Assembly (NCBI GenBank): GCA_016705695.1 | Contig: JADJLA010000003.1 | Span: 186,001 to 250,000, forward strand | Origin: Sphingobacteriaceae bacterium | GTDB lineage: Bacteria > Bacteroidota > Bacteroidia > B-17B0 > Aurantibacillaceae | Length of the DNA stretch: 64,000 nt | Direction: 5' to 3' | Part shown: in pieces, positions 8,606 to 18,386 of the stretch | Layout of the letters: each line of letters opens with the position of its first letter | Position numbering within the stretch: position 1 is the stretch's first letter | Translations under genes and position numbers: made by a program | The notes under the pieces: model-generated | Seen by the model: the letters and a program-made list of their open reading frames with translations, nothing else | Databases searched by the model: none | Told to the model about the DNA's origin: nothing

Positions 8606-9610
8606 TTAAAACCAATAATTAACCCCCGCGGAAATAAACACATTTTGATACGATTGCTTTACATCGCGCATGGTTTGAGAGATCTTTTTATTTGTTGGAG
8701 TGGCAGGCGCTTCGCCGATCACTAAAATTTCGTTGAATTTACAATTGGCCTGCAAATAACTTATTTCTAAAGCAGCACCTAAACTTTGGAACAAACGGTA
8801 ATTGATCCCTAGTGCTCCTCCAAATGAAATGGCATCGGCTGTTGATGAATTAAATTTTAAATATTGTGACGAGCTAACACTTAAAGTAACCTCAGGATAC
8901 TTTAATGAAAGATAACCGGCATTGATTTTTGCGTACATCAAAAGATCATCGCTAAAAACTTTATGGTACCCAAAGGATAAATGAACTCCAAATGCTCGCC
9001 AGTTTGCTTTGTCGGCTTTCCATGCTGAATCACTATGGTATAAATATTTATGGGTGATAGGTTCTGTGTTTAACTCATTAGTAGATAAAAAACAATTCAA
9101 TCCAAATACCAAACCATTTTTTTTCATATGGGTAAAGGTTAAACCTGCCGCAGCGCCGGTAAGGCCAGGACCAATTTCATTTGTATCTAATGTTTTTCTA
9201 TTGAAATTTCCAACAGGCCATGCGCCACTTGCAAATACAGAAATGCTATTTTCTTTTCTCGGCGCATCTAATTTTTTTGTTTGAGTATTTACAGTAGGCG
9301 TATTTGGTGGAACGTAATCATCTTTTTGCTCAGTGCCGGGCGCTTGGCCAAGAGTGGGTAGTTGCGGTTGTTTTTTTTCACCGTATTGGATCTCAGAAAT
9401 TTCGTTTAACGGAATATTTGCTTCAACACTACTCATGTTACCACCAACTTTAAAGTAAACACGTGCGCTATCTTGTCGTGTAATGCTGCAACTAATGTGT
9501 TCGCCTTTTTTTGTTACAATAATATCTGTGGCTTGAGTTTGAGCAAAAGCAGGCTTTACTATTAAAAACATTAAAAGCGTGAATAGGTATTTTATAAGGC
9601 CCCGGTTCAT
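8606..9610 (-). CDS. Secreted outer-membrane beta-barrel-like protein
   Basis: The protein has 334 residues with a signal peptide (LFTLLMFLIVKPAFAQ, residues about 9-24). Residues 25-75 form a small domain with DIIVTKKGEHISC and NEISEIQYGEKK, often seen before barrels in Bacteroidetes. A Pro/Gln-rich linker follows (about 78-115), then alternating amphipathic strands ending in an aromatic residue (VNYWF), typical of an 8-10-stranded outer-membrane barrel. The ligand is unknown. It is convergent to the vitamin transport genes and divergent from the TPP riboswitch, so a role in thiamine uptake is possible but unsupported. Confidence 0.65.
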   Translation of the reverse strand: MNRGLIKYLFTLLMFLIVKPAFAQTQATDIIVTKKGEHISCSITRQDSARVYFKVGGNMSSVEANIPLNEISEIQYGEKKQPQLPTLGQAPGTEQKDDYVPPNTPTVNTQTKKLDAPRKENSISVFASGAWPVGNFNRKTLDTNEIGPGLTGAAAGLTFTHMKKNGLVFGLNCFLSTNELNTEPITHKYLYHSDSAWKADKANWRAFGVHLSFGYHKVFSDDLLMYAKINAGYLSLKYPEVTLSVSSSQYLKFNSSTADAISFGGALGINYRLFQSLGAALEISYLQANCKFNEILVIGEAPATPTNKKISQTMRDVKQSYQNVFISAGVNYWF

Positions 9611-9648
9611 ATTAACACTCTAAAGTTAGGTAAAAAGGTTAAATGTTT

Positions 9649-9678
9649 TTGAGGCGTGAATTATAATTCGTAACATTG
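9649..9678 (+). promoter_or_regulatory. Promoter for the TPP-riboswitch transcript
   Basis: TTG at 9649-9651 and TAACATTG at 9671-9678 are 19 nt apart. The -7 box has one mismatch to TAnnTTTG. The expected start, around 9682, lies just before the riboswitch. Confidence 0.55.
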
Positions 9679-9683
9679 ACCCG

Positions 9684-9797
9684 TCTTAAGGGGTGCTTTT
9701 TGTTTACAAAAGGCTGAGATCATACCCATTAACGAGTGAGCTTCTCAAAGCGCTTGTTAAGCACCTGAACAGGATAATGCCTGCGTAGGGAGAGAAT
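9684..9797 (+). promoter_or_regulatory. TPP riboswitch (THI element)
   Basis: The conserved THI-box blocks are present in order: GGGGTGC at 9690-9696, GGCTGAGATCATACCC at 9712-9727 and ACCTGAACAGGATAATGC from 9763, running on into the CTGCGTAGGGA block that ends at 9791. Between them an extended P3-type arm can form (TTAACGAG pairing with CTTGTTAA). Thiamine pyrophosphate binding normally shuts off the downstream gene. The expression platform in 9798-9853 has no obvious terminator T-run, so control of translation start is more likely. The regulated gene is the TonB-dependent receptor at 9854. Confidence 0.93.
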
Positions 9798-9853
9798 TAA
9801 AGGGCCAATGCAATCCCCTTGCAAAGGTTAGTTTAATTAAAGTATTATTTATA

Positions 9854-12268
9854 ATGAAAAGAACAAAAACGTTTTTGTTTGTGCTATTAAGTACGGCATT
9901 TGCCATTCAATTAAGCGGGCAGAACAAATTTACCGGAACAGTTAAGAATGAGGAAGGCGAGCCAATTTCGTTTGCTGCACTAGGTATTAAAAAAGGATAT
10001 GCTTCGGCTATCAGTAATGCAGAAGGGCAATTTACTATTGATGATTTTCCAAAGGGCCAGCAGGTTGTTGAGGTGCGATCGATAGGTTATCACACAATAT
10101 TAGATACTGTTGAAGCAAATGGCGATCTAAATAAAGAATACACTTTGGTGATCGATAACAAAACCTTGGATGAAGTGGTGATCCAATCTACCCGAGCCGG
10201 AAAATTTTCGGGAATGGCATATAGTGAAATGAGTAAGGAGGATATCGCAAAAAATAATTTAGGAAAGGATGCCCCAATTTTGTTAGATCAAATGGCAAGT
10301 GTAGTTGTAAATAGCGATGCGGGAAATGGAGTAGGCTATACAGGACTTTGGATCCGCGGAACAGACGGAACGCGAATTAATGTTACCATTAATGGTGTGC
10401 CGGTAAATGATGCCGAAAGTCAGGGAACATTTTTTGTGAACATGCCCGATTTTATGTCGAGTGTAAATAGCGTGCAAGTTCAACGTGGAGTTGGTGCTTC
10501 TTCAAATGGGGCCGGCGCTTTTGGTGCAAGTATCAATTTTCAAACGAATGCGTTAAATGAAAAAGCGTACGGACAAGTAATGTCTTCTGTAGGTTCATAC
10601 AATACATTCAAAAACACATTGGCTGTTGGAAGTGGTTTGATCAACGGAAAATTTAGTATGGATGCGCGTGCTTCTAAGATCAGCAGCAACGGTTATATTG
10701 ATCGTGCTAAAAGTAATTTAGGCTCCTTGTATTTTTCGGCGGGGTATTATGGTAAAAAAGATGTATTAAAATTTATTGCTTTTACTGGAAAGGAAAGAAC
10801 ATATCAAGCTTGGTATTATGTTCCAACGGATTCTTTAGGAAGAGGAAATCGCACATTCAATCCTGCAGGAATTTATTTTGATGCCAACGGAAACATACAA
10901 TACTATAATAACGAAACAGATAATTATCAACAAGACAATTATCAATTGCATTATACTCGCAGTATAAATTCAAAACTCAATTTTAATTTAACAGGTCATT
11001 ATACAAAGGGACGAGGATATTACGAGCAATACAAACAAGGCGAGAGTTTAACTTCTTATAATATGAATGATGTGATCACTGCAAAAGGAGATACCATTAC
11101 AAGTACTGATCTAATTCGCCGTTTATGGCTAGATAATGATTTTGTAGGTGTTCTGGGAAATGTAAGTTACAAAGCCAGTAATAAATTATCGCTTGTATTA
11201 GGTGGTGGTTATAATGATTATTATGGTCGCCATTTTGGAAGAGTGATGTGGGCACAATTTGCTTCTAATGCAACTATTGATCATGAGTATTATAAATATA
11301 CGGCTTCAAAGACCGACGCCAATGTGTATTTGAAATTAAATTATAATCCTATCAACGATCTTTTTGTATTTATAGATCTTCAACAACGCATGATCAATTA
11401 TTCGTTCCTTGGATTTGATGATAGTTTAAAAAGCACCAAACAGCAAGAAGCGCTTTCATTCTTTAATCCGAAAGTTGGTGTGAGTTACCGTTTAAATTCG
11501 GCATTGAGCGTGTACGGATCTTTTGCCATAGGAAATAAAGAACCTAATAGAAATGATTATGTGAATTCTACGCCAAAAAGCCGACCAAAAAATGAGAATT
11601 TAAAAGATGTTGAATTGGGTGCGCGCTACACGAGCAATAAATACAGCGTTCAGGTAAATATATTTAATATGGATTATACCGATCAATTGGTATTGAGCGG
11701 AAAAGTAAATGATGTTGGGGCTTATACACGCGTTAACGTAGAAAAAAGTGTTCGTAGAGGAGTTGAATTAGAATTTGCTTATGCCCCAAGTAAATATGTT
11801 ACTTTGACTGGAAATTTGACACTTTCGCAAAATAAAATTAAAGAATTCAATGAATACACGGATGATTATGATAATGGCGGACAAATTTTGGCTACGTATA
11901 AGAATACGGATATTTCATTTTCTCCAAATACAATTTCATCATTAGTGTTAGCATTTAAACCTATTAATGGATTAGAGATCGCTTTGATCAATAAATATGT
12001 CGATCGTCAGTTCTTAGATAATACGGCTAAAAAAGAGCGAAGCATCAATCCTTATAATTATAATGATGTGCGTTTTAACTACACGTATAAATTCAAAAAT
12101 TCAACTGAATTAAGTTTGATGCTAACACTCAGTAATATTTTTAATACCGTTTATGAAACAAACGGATACACCTATGGATATTATTACGGAAACCAATTAA
12201 ATACATATAATTATCTGGCTCCGGCAGCGCCCTTGCATTGCATGGGAGGTATAAGTTTAAAATTTTAG
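9854..12268 (+). CDS. TonB-dependent receptor, probably for thiamine or a precursor
   Basis: The protein has 804 residues. It has a signal peptide (about residues 1-22), then a CarboxypepD_reg-like domain (about 25-105: FTGTVKNEEGEPISFAALG and a DEVVIQSTRAG end). The plug domain follows (about 120-235: VGYTGLWIRGTDGTR, VNDAESQGTFF and VQVQRGVGASSNGAGAFG), then a large 22-strand barrel ending in an aromatic residue (GGISLKF). It imports a scarce ligand across the outer membrane with TonB energy. The TPP riboswitch immediately upstream ties it to thiamine status, so thiamine or a thiamine precursor is the likely ligand. No SusD-like partner is present. Confidence 0.9.
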   Translation: MKRTKTFLFVLLSTAFAIQLSGQNKFTGTVKNEEGEPISFAALGIKKGYASAISNAEGQFTIDDFPKGQQVVEVRSIGYHTILDTVEANGDLNKEYTLVIDNKTLDEVVIQSTRAGKFSGMAYSEMSKEDIAKNNLGKDAPILLDQMASVVVNSDAGNGVGYTGLWIRGTDGTRINVTINGVPVNDAESQGTFFVNMPDFMSSVNSVQVQRGVGASSNGAGAFGASINFQTNALNEKAYGQVMSSVGSYNTFKNTLAVGSGLINGKFSMDARASKISSNGYIDRAKSNLGSLYFSAGYYGKKDVLKFIAFTGKERTYQAWYYVPTDSLGRGNRTFNPAGIYFDANGNIQYYNNETDNYQQDNYQLHYTRSINSKLNFNLTGHYTKGRGYYEQYKQGESLTSYNMNDVITAKGDTITSTDLIRRLWLDNDFVGVLGNVSYKASNKLSLVLGGGYNDYYGRHFGRVMWAQFASNATIDHEYYKYTASKTDANVYLKLNYNPINDLFVFIDLQQRMINYSFLGFDDSLKSTKQQEALSFFNPKVGVSYRLNSALSVYGSFAIGNKEPNRNDYVNSTPKSRPKNENLKDVELGARYTSNKYSVQVNIFNMDYTDQLVLSGKVNDVGAYTRVNVEKSVRRGVELEFAYAPSKYVTLTGNLTLSQNKIKEFNEYTDDYDNGGQILATYKNTDISFSPNTISSLVLAFKPINGLEIALINKYVDRQFLDNTAKKERSINPYNYNDVRFNYTYKFKNSTELSLMLTLSNIFNTVYETNGYTYGYYYGNQLNTYNYLAPAAPLHCMGGISLKF

Positions 12269-12387
12269 AATCAGTTTTAGTGATGAGGAACCGCGGGTGT
12301 TTGTGGGGCCTGCGTTTTTTTGTACCTTCACTCACTGATGTTACTTATTTACTCGGTTTAGGAAGGCCAGGGTGGTGTTTGGCGCAA

Positions 12388-12422
12388 TTTTTGTGATAAA
12401 TCAACGTATTTATGTATATTAG
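12388..12422 (+). promoter_or_regulatory. Probable promoter of the first SiaC-like gene
   Basis: TTTG near 12390-12393 is followed after 21 nt by TATATTAG (12415-12422), a one-mismatch -7 box. The SiaC-like ATG lies 35 nt further on. Confidence 0.45.
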
Positions 12423-12457
12423 AGTACTAGTTTTTTAAGAAAATAAATAGATACCGT

Positions 12458-12841
12458 ATGGAAAGATATAAAAACGACGGAACGACTACTACGCCTACGA
12501 TCAATTTTGATCTGTTGGGTGGAACTTTAGAAATTAAAGGACGTTCTATTCCTGAGAATTCAGTTGAGTTTTATAAGCCCTTAACAGAGGCCTTAAAGAT
12601 ATATTCAAATCAGCCCAAAGAAACAACCACGGTTACCATTGAATTAGAATATTTTAATACCAGTTCGGCGAAATGCCTTCTTGATTTTTTTAAAGAATTA
12701 GAAGGACTTCGTGTTGCCGGAGTTAGCGCAGTGAAGATCCGTTGGGGATACCAAGCTGAGGACGAAAATATTTTAGAAGCCGGAAAAGAATATCAAACAA
12801 TGCTGAAGATCCCTTTTGAATTGTTTTTATTGGAAGAGTAG
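12458..12841 (+). CDS. SiaC-family (DUF1987) regulatory phosphoprotein, copy 1
   Basis: The 127-residue cytosolic protein has the DUF1987/SiaC layout: TPTINFDLLGGTLEIKGRS near residue 12, PENSVEFYKPLTEAL near 33 and LEYFNTSSAKCLLDFF near 65. In Pseudomonas SiaC the equivalent NTSS threonine is phosphorylated by SiaB and dephosphorylated by the PP2C enzyme SiaA. That site is visible here. No siaB-like kinase or diguanylate cyclase is adjacent. A second paralogue lies at 57340-57732 and a SpoIIE-type phosphatase at 47711. Monocistronic and convergent with pdxA. Confidence 0.82.
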   Translation: MERYKNDGTTTTPTINFDLLGGTLEIKGRSIPENSVEFYKPLTEALKIYSNQPKETTTVTIELEYFNTSSAKCLLDFFKELEGLRVAGVSAVKIRWGYQAEDENILEAGKEYQTMLKIPFELFLLEE

Positions 12842-12868
12842 TCACTTCTAATATTTTTCCTCTAAATA

Positions 12869-13915
12869 CTATCTCTCTTTTTTTATAGTGTTATGTTGTA
12901 AAGGATTCGCTGTTACTTCTGAATGCAATTTGCGATTCTTATAAATATCCATATACAAAGCATTTTTAAACGAATGTTCGCTGGCAGTATTTTTACCTGC
13001 AATTTCAAAGGCAGTGCCATGATCGGGCGAAGTGCGCACGTGTGAAAGTCCTGCAGTATAATTTACCCCTTCGCTAAAAGCTAATGTTTTAAAAGGTATT
13101 AAGCCTTGATCGTGATACATCGCCAAAATACCATCAAATTGTTTGTAATTCGCACTTCCAAAAAATCCATCGGCGCTGTAAGGTCCGTATATCATGCGAT
13201 CGCCGCGCGCTTTATCAATTCCAGGTTTTACTATGGTTAGATCTTCATCGCCAATAGTTCCATTATCGCTGGCATGAGGATTTAATCCCAAAACTGCAAT
13301 GCGCGGTTTACGAATTCCAAAATCACGAACGAGTGATGTGTAGAACATATTTATTTTTTCAGCAATACTCTCAACCGTCAATTTTGCAGCAACATCTTTT
13401 AATGGTACATGATCGGTTGCTAAGGCTACACGCAAACCTGAATTAGTACACATGACCATTAATGGAGTTCCGTTCAGTTTTTTCGCTAAATAATCTGTAT
13501 GTCCTATAAAATTAAAACCTTCATTTTTAATGGTGTGTTTGTTGATAGGAGCAGTAACCAATACGTCAATTTTATTGGCCATCAATGCTTCCGTTGCTTT
13601 TTCTAAAGAGATAGCAGCGTATTTTCCACCAACATCACTGGCCTTACCCATTTCAATATTCACTTCTTCTTCGTAACAAATAAATACATTTACTTTTTTG
13701 TTATTGATCTGACTTAGATCGCGCAAAGGATGAAAATTAAATTCCTCAATACCCATTACCTTCCGGTAATACGAAACGGTTTTTTGCGAACTGAATAGAA
13801 CAGGTGTGCAAATTTCATTGATGCCCGGTTCTAAAAATGTTTTCAATATCACTTCTAGTCCAATACCATTTATATCTCCTTGTGAAACGCCTACTACTAA
13901 TTTTTGATCGCTCAT
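12869..13915 (-). CDS. pdxA: 4-hydroxythreonine-4-phosphate dehydrogenase
   Basis: PdxA acts in pyridoxal phosphate synthesis by the DXP-dependent route, oxidising 4-phosphohydroxy-L-threonine with NAD. The 348 residues fit. Metal ligands and active-site patterns are visible: VGVSQGDINGIGLEV near residue 8, FIGHTDYLAKKL near 137, LGLNPHASDNGTIG near 211 and AMYHDQGLIPFK near 266. The C-terminal TSPDHGTAFEIAGK is also typical. It follows the amidohydrolase genes in the same direction after 5 nt, so it may be co-transcribed with them; no functional link is obvious. Confidence 0.95.
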   Translation of the reverse strand: MSDQKLVVGVSQGDINGIGLEVILKTFLEPGINEICTPVLFSSQKTVSYYRKVMGIEEFNFHPLRDLSQINNKKVNVFICYEEEVNIEMGKASDVGGKYAAISLEKATEALMANKIDVLVTAPINKHTIKNEGFNFIGHTDYLAKKLNGTPLMVMCTNSGLRVALATDHVPLKDVAAKLTVESIAEKINMFYTSLVRDFGIRKPRIAVLGLNPHASDNGTIGDEDLTIVKPGIDKARGDRMIYGPYSADGFFGSANYKQFDGILAMYHDQGLIPFKTLAFSEGVNYTAGLSHVRTSPDHGTAFEIAGKNTASEHSFKNALYMDIYKNRKLHSEVTANPLQHNTIKKER

Positions 13916-13920
13916 ACGTT

Positions 13921-15215
13921 TTATTTTATACCGTATTTGGTTTTATATTTCAAATACAATTCGGTTTGTTGGTTTTTTAAATTCACTTCTTTACCTGCAA
14001 TGTAAGCGGCGGTAATGATGCTACTTTTCATATCTAAAATATCACCTTCACTAATTACAAAACTGGCCGTTTTATTTTCCTCTAAACTTCCAAGTTTTTT
14101 ATCAATGCCCATGATCTTAGCAGTGTTGTATGTAATACTCATTAAGGCTTCTTCCTTATTAAGACCATGTGCTACAGCGCTTCCTGCCAAAAAAGGTAAG
14201 TTACGACAGTTCATAGCTTCCATTTCCGTATCACCTTCGCTACTTAAACAAAATAAGATTCCTTCTTTTTGTAATAAAGCTGGCAATTTATAAACCGCAT
14301 CAATATCATCATCAGCTTTATCGGGAAGATCATGCACGCGAACAATCATTACCGGAATGTTACTGCTCTTAATGTCTTTTAAAACTTTGGCAGCTTCCTT
14401 TACACCAACTAAAACCGGATATTTAATAGAGTAGGTCTTGCAAAAATTAATAGCCATTAAAATATCTTTCGCTTTATCGGTAGTATATATAAACGCTTAT
14501 CGCCACTAAAAACGCCACGCATGGCTTCAAAACGTAAATTCTTTTCGTCGGCTTTTCCGCTTGAATAATATGCCCAGGCATCTTTCATAAAAGTGTTTAG
14601 CGAATTCAATTGGTCATTGTAATTCTTCAAACCTTTATCGTCTTTATCATCATCAGAACGCGTAACGTACTGTGGAAAATTCATATGCACACCATCATCT
14701 GCTTTAAATTCGGCATCTTCCCAATTCCATCCTTCCAACGCCATAATACTTGATTGACCACAGATCATTCCTCCGCGCGGAGTTACTTGCGTGTATAAAA
14801 TACCATTGGTTTTAATAGTAGGTACAATTTTATTATCGGTATTGTATGCAATTAATGTGCGAATATGAGGATTGATATAACCAACATCTTGAAGATCGCG
14901 CGTTGCCCTTACACTAAAAGCATCATGCAAGCCTAACACATTATTTGCATTAATTAATGCAGGATAAATATGCTTTCCTTCCAGATCAATAACTGTATCA
15001 TAGGATCTGTAATCCGGTTTAAAACCAACAACCGACATACACATTTCTATCTTATCGTTATTTGTAACAATAATGGCTTTATCGATCACTGTGCCATTTC
15101 CTATATGCGCAGTAGCATTGATCAATGCAAATTTGTTTTTCTTCTGAGCGAATGAACTAATGCCTAAGGCTACAAAAAGTAAAAGAATATAGTTTGACTT
15201 ATTCATCATTTTCAT
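13921..15215 (-). pseudogene. Amidohydrolase-like secreted protein split by a frameshift
   Basis: Two reading frames (about 252 and 178 residues) together make one amidohydrolase-like protein of about 430 residues. The N-terminal part has a signal peptide (YILLLFVALGISSFAQ). It ends by frameshift after GDKRLYI near 14488; the other frame continues in phase as TDKAKDILMAINF. One missing base near TATATACTACC on the minus strand explains this. The C-terminal part has the usual amidohydrolase end (TYNTAKIMGIDKKLGSL then KTASFVI). The metal-binding HxH expected after the first beta strands is replaced (YPALINANNVLG), so even the restored protein would lack a normal active site. It lies 11 nt after the larger amidohydrolase gene. 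Sequencing error and real decay cannot be separated here. Confidence 0.75.
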
Positions 15216-15226
15216 TTTCGTGTAAA

Positions 15227-18200
15227 TTATCTTACACCGGTTTCCTCCTCACTAACCCCTTCTGTTGTTTCACAATGGTACAAGCCACGGCGTTTGCTTT
15301 TAAATTTGGTAACCGCTCCGCCCTTTTGTTTTTCGGCCATTAGTTTGGCAATAAGGCGCGCGCGTTCGTTCTTTATATACGCTTGTAATTTTTTATCTTG
15401 CTCACGATCAAAATAGATCTTTCCTTCAATAAATGTTTTGTCAACCTTGGCATAAATGCTTAAAGGATTATCGGTCCATAATACAATATCAGCATCTTTA
15501 CCTACTTTAATACTTCCAACTTTATCGTCAATGTGTAACATTTTAGCAGGATTTAGCGTTGCTAATTTCAAAGCTTCCACTTCAGTTAACCCACCGTACT
15601 TAATTGCTTTAGCTGCTTCTTGATTTAAACGGCGCGCCATTTCAGCATCGTCGGAATTTACAGACGTATTTACGCCCACCTTGGTAAGAATGGCTGAATT
15701 ATAAGGGATAGCATCCATTACCTCGTTTTTGTAAGCCCACCAATCTGAGAATGTAGAAGCACTCACGCCATGCGCTTTCATTTTATCGGCTACTTTATAA
15801 CCTTCTAAAATATGAGTAAAGGTGTTTACTTTAAAGCCAAACGAATCTGCTACATGCATCAGCATATTGATCTCACTTTGCACATAAGAGTGACATGTGA
15901 TAAAACGTTTTTTATTTAAGATCTCGGCTAAAGCTTCCAATTCAAGATCTTTGCGGACGGTAACTTTTTTTGGAGTGTTAGAAGTTAAAGCAGTATTATA
16001 TTCTTTGGCGCGCGTAAAAAAATCTTTGTACACTTGCTCAACGCCCATTCGTGTTTGTGGAAAGCGAACCGAATTAAGATCACCCCAATTACTTTGCTTT
16101 ACATTCTCGCCTAATGCAAATTTAATAAAGCCATCAGCATTTTGATATTTCATGCCTTCGGCATTTTGCCCCCAACGTAATTTAATTAAAGCACTCTGGC
16201 CGCCAATTGGATTTGCCGAACCATGTAATAACTGCGAGCAGGTAACTCCACCGGCGAGTTGACGGTAAATATTAATATCCTCAGGCCAAATAACATCACC
16301 CATTTTTACTTCAGCACTGCTGGCTTGCGCGCCTTCGTTAACACCTTGCCATAGTGCAATGTGCGAATGTTCGTCAATAATACCGGGAGTTAAATGCAAG
16401 CCTTTAGCTTCAATTATTTGCGCACCGGGTGCAGAGGGTAAGTTGGAGCCAATTTTATTTATTTTACCATCAACAATTAAAACATCACAATTAGAAAGGA
16501 TGCTATCTTTTTCGTTGGTCCAAACTGTTGCGCCCTTAATTAAAAAACTTCCTTTTGTTTTTAAATAAAGATCTTTATAAGTTGAAACATCTGCAGGTAA
16601 TTCAATCCCATAAGAAGAGAACGGATATAACACTTTTCCCATTGTAATAGCAGTAGTTGTAGTTGCTGCTTTTGGTTTTACTTTATTTGTGTCTAAAGCC
16701 GAAACAAATTTTAATTCAACGTTGAACCAGTCACCATTTGGCCAGCTACCGGTTCCGAAAAATCCTTTTGTTGTTTTATTGTAAACTAAGTTCATTCTTA
16801 AAACTCCTGAAGTGTCGTAAGCAAAATTAAAAGTTGCGAGTGAATTACTTAAATTAAAATTCGCATTCACTTTTGCAGTATCAACCTTTACCACCAATTT
16901 GGGTTTATATTCATCGCCGCTAATTTGTACCGAATACGTTTGTTTGTTGGTGATCAAGGAATAATTTCCTCTAACGTCATCACCATATAAATTCACAAAG
17001 GTGTTTGATTGTCCGTTTACCCAATGTTCAAGGATGTTTGCCTCTTCTTCAAATATATTTTTTGAACTAATAAAGAAGTTGGCATACATATCCTTTTTAA
17101 GCGAACCAATTTTTGTTTGTGCATTCACAAATTGTGCAGGGTTGGTGGTTAAAGCTTTTAATGCCATCTTTTCACTCAAGCCATATTTAATGGCCTTGCG
17201 AATATTTGCTAAGAAAACTTTTTTATCTTTTAGATCAGCAGTTGTGATGCAGAACTGAATATTGTTCTTTTCAAAGGCCGCTAAATTGCTTGGAGCCATT
17301 TCCCAATGTTTAAGATCGGCCAAAGAGATGTTATCTGCATCAAAAGGATCTTCTACATCATACGCCTCCGGAAAATTTACAGGAACGATACATTTGGCAC
17401 CAATATTTTTAAGGTCTTCAATGCGCTGGTAATCGGCATTACCAACTTTTAAAATATATTGGGTATTGAATTCTTTAGCAATTAAAGCAATGCGAGAGTT
17501 ATTGAATTTCTCATTACTCTCCATGATGCCGGGCAAACTTTGCAACTGATTAAACGACTCAAGTGAAATGTTATATTCTACTTTTCCTGCATTTGTTTTA
17601 TACCACTGGGCATCATAGTATGTTTGACGAAGCAAAGCAATGCATCCCGTTAGAGAACTTGGATAATCTTGTGTTGAGCTACCTTTATTCAATGCGTAGA
17701 AGGCCGCGCATTTATCAGTGATCATACTTTCATTTTCTTTGGCATTATTTAAATTTACTAATACACCACTACCTCTCACAATGCCATCTTTTTTTGCAGA
17801 AAGCACAGAACCTATTCCTATTTTTTTGAAAACATCTGCTTGGTCGGTTTGATGAACAAAATTCTTGTAAGTTTCAACATCCGATCGAATGGCTTGGTTC
17901 CATCCATAAGCACCTTTTACATTGCTTTCCATTTGTGGACCAGCTTGACGGCGATTGCGGCGTTCGTTCTCTCCCGTTTCAGAGATACCATATTCTGTAT
18001 ACAGGTCAATGAATGATGCGTAAACGTGTTTTCCTTTAAGATCAAACACAACAGCGCTCTTTGGTGCAGCGCCTTTTTCTAATACATCAACGATCTTACC
18101 ATCTTTAATAATTAGTGTTCCATTTTTCAATGTGGTATTTTCGTCCACATGAATTACTGCGTTAACAAAAGCGTAGGTTGTATGAATGGGATTAGGAGCG

Positions 18201-18277
18201 CCGTTTGCAGGAAAAGTGCTTTGCGAAAAGCTGAAATTTATGCACAAACAGGCAAATCCTATGACTAAGTTTTTCAT
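15227..18277 (-). CDS. Secreted double-domain amidohydrolase with inactive-looking N-terminal half
   Basis: The protein has 1016 residues with a signal peptide (FACLCINFSFSQ). Residues about 30-430 resemble an amidohydrolase domain, but the HxH site reads YASFIDLYTEYG, so metal ligands are missing. A beta-rich linker follows (about 430-545), then a second amidohydrolase domain (about 580-975). That domain keeps the ligands: PGIIDEHSHIA near 640, ITCHSYVQSE and THILEGYKV near 820-850, and TSVNSDDAEMARR near 905. The end, about 980-1016, is basic. Relatives are annotated as imidazolonepropionase- or dipeptidase-like periplasmic enzymes; the substrate is unknown. It leads an operon with the frameshifted amidohydrolase and perhaps pdxA. 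Confidence 0.8.
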   Translation of the reverse strand: MKNLVIGFACLCINFSFSQSTFPANGAPNPIHTTYAFVNAVIHVDENTTLKNGTLIIKDGKIVDVLEKGAAPKSAVVFDLKGKHVYASFIDLYTEYGISETGENERRNRRQAGPQMESNVKGAYGWNQAIRSDVETYKNFVHQTDQADVFKKIGIGSVLSAKKDGIVRGSGVLVNLNNAKENESMITDKCAAFYALNKGSSTQDYPSSLTGCIALLRQTYYDAQWYKTNAGKVEYNISLESFNQLQSLPGIMESNEKFNNSRIALIAKEFNTQYILKVGNADYQRIEDLKNIGAKCIVPVNFPEAYDVEDPFDADNISLADLKHWEMAPSNLAAFEKNNIQFCITTADLKDKKVFLANIRKAIKYGLSEKMALKALTTNPAQFVNAQTKIGSLKKDMYANFFISSKNIFEEEANILEHWVNGQSNTFVNLYGDDVRGNYSLITNKQTYSVQISGDEYKPKLVVKVDTAKVNANFNLSNSLATFNFAYDTSGVLRMNLVYNKTTKGFFGTGSWPNGDWFNVELKFVSALDTNKVKPKAATTTTAITMGKVLYPFSSYGIELPADVSTYKDLYLKTKGSFLIKGATVWTNEKDSILSNCDVLIVDGKINKIGSNLPSAPGAQIIEAKGLHLTPGIIDEHSHIALWQGVNEGAQASSAEVKMGDVIWPEDINIYRQLAGGVTCSQLLHGSANPIGGQSALIKLRWGQNAEGMKYQNADGFIKFALGENVKQSNWGDLNSVRFPQTRMGVEQVYKDFFTRAKEYNTALTSNTPKKVTVRKDLELEALAEILNKKRFITCHSYVQSEINMLMHVADSFGFKVNTFTHILEGYKVADKMKAHGVSASTFSDWWAYKNEVMDAIPYNSAILTKVGVNTSVNSDDAEMARRLNQEAAKAIKYGGLTEVEALKLATLNPAKMLHIDDKVGSIKVGKDADIVLWTDNPLSIYAKVDKTFIEGKIYFDREQDKKLQAYIKNERARLIAKLMAEKQKGGAVTKFKSKRRGLYHCETTEGVSEEETGVR

Positions 18278-18351
18278 TTAATAAGGAATAGGCTATAAAA
18301 TTAGCTACATTATGTGTATTTCCTAATAAAATAATGAGTTATTATTCCATG

Positions 18352-18359
18352 TATTTTTG
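18352..18359 (+). promoter_or_regulatory. -7 element for the cytochrome c fusion gene
   Basis: TATTTTTG is an exact TAnnTTTG match 27 nt before the ATG at 18387. No clear TTG -33 element is present. Confidence 0.4.
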
Positions 18360-18386
18360 TTAAATTAGTGCTTTAAAAACCACATT

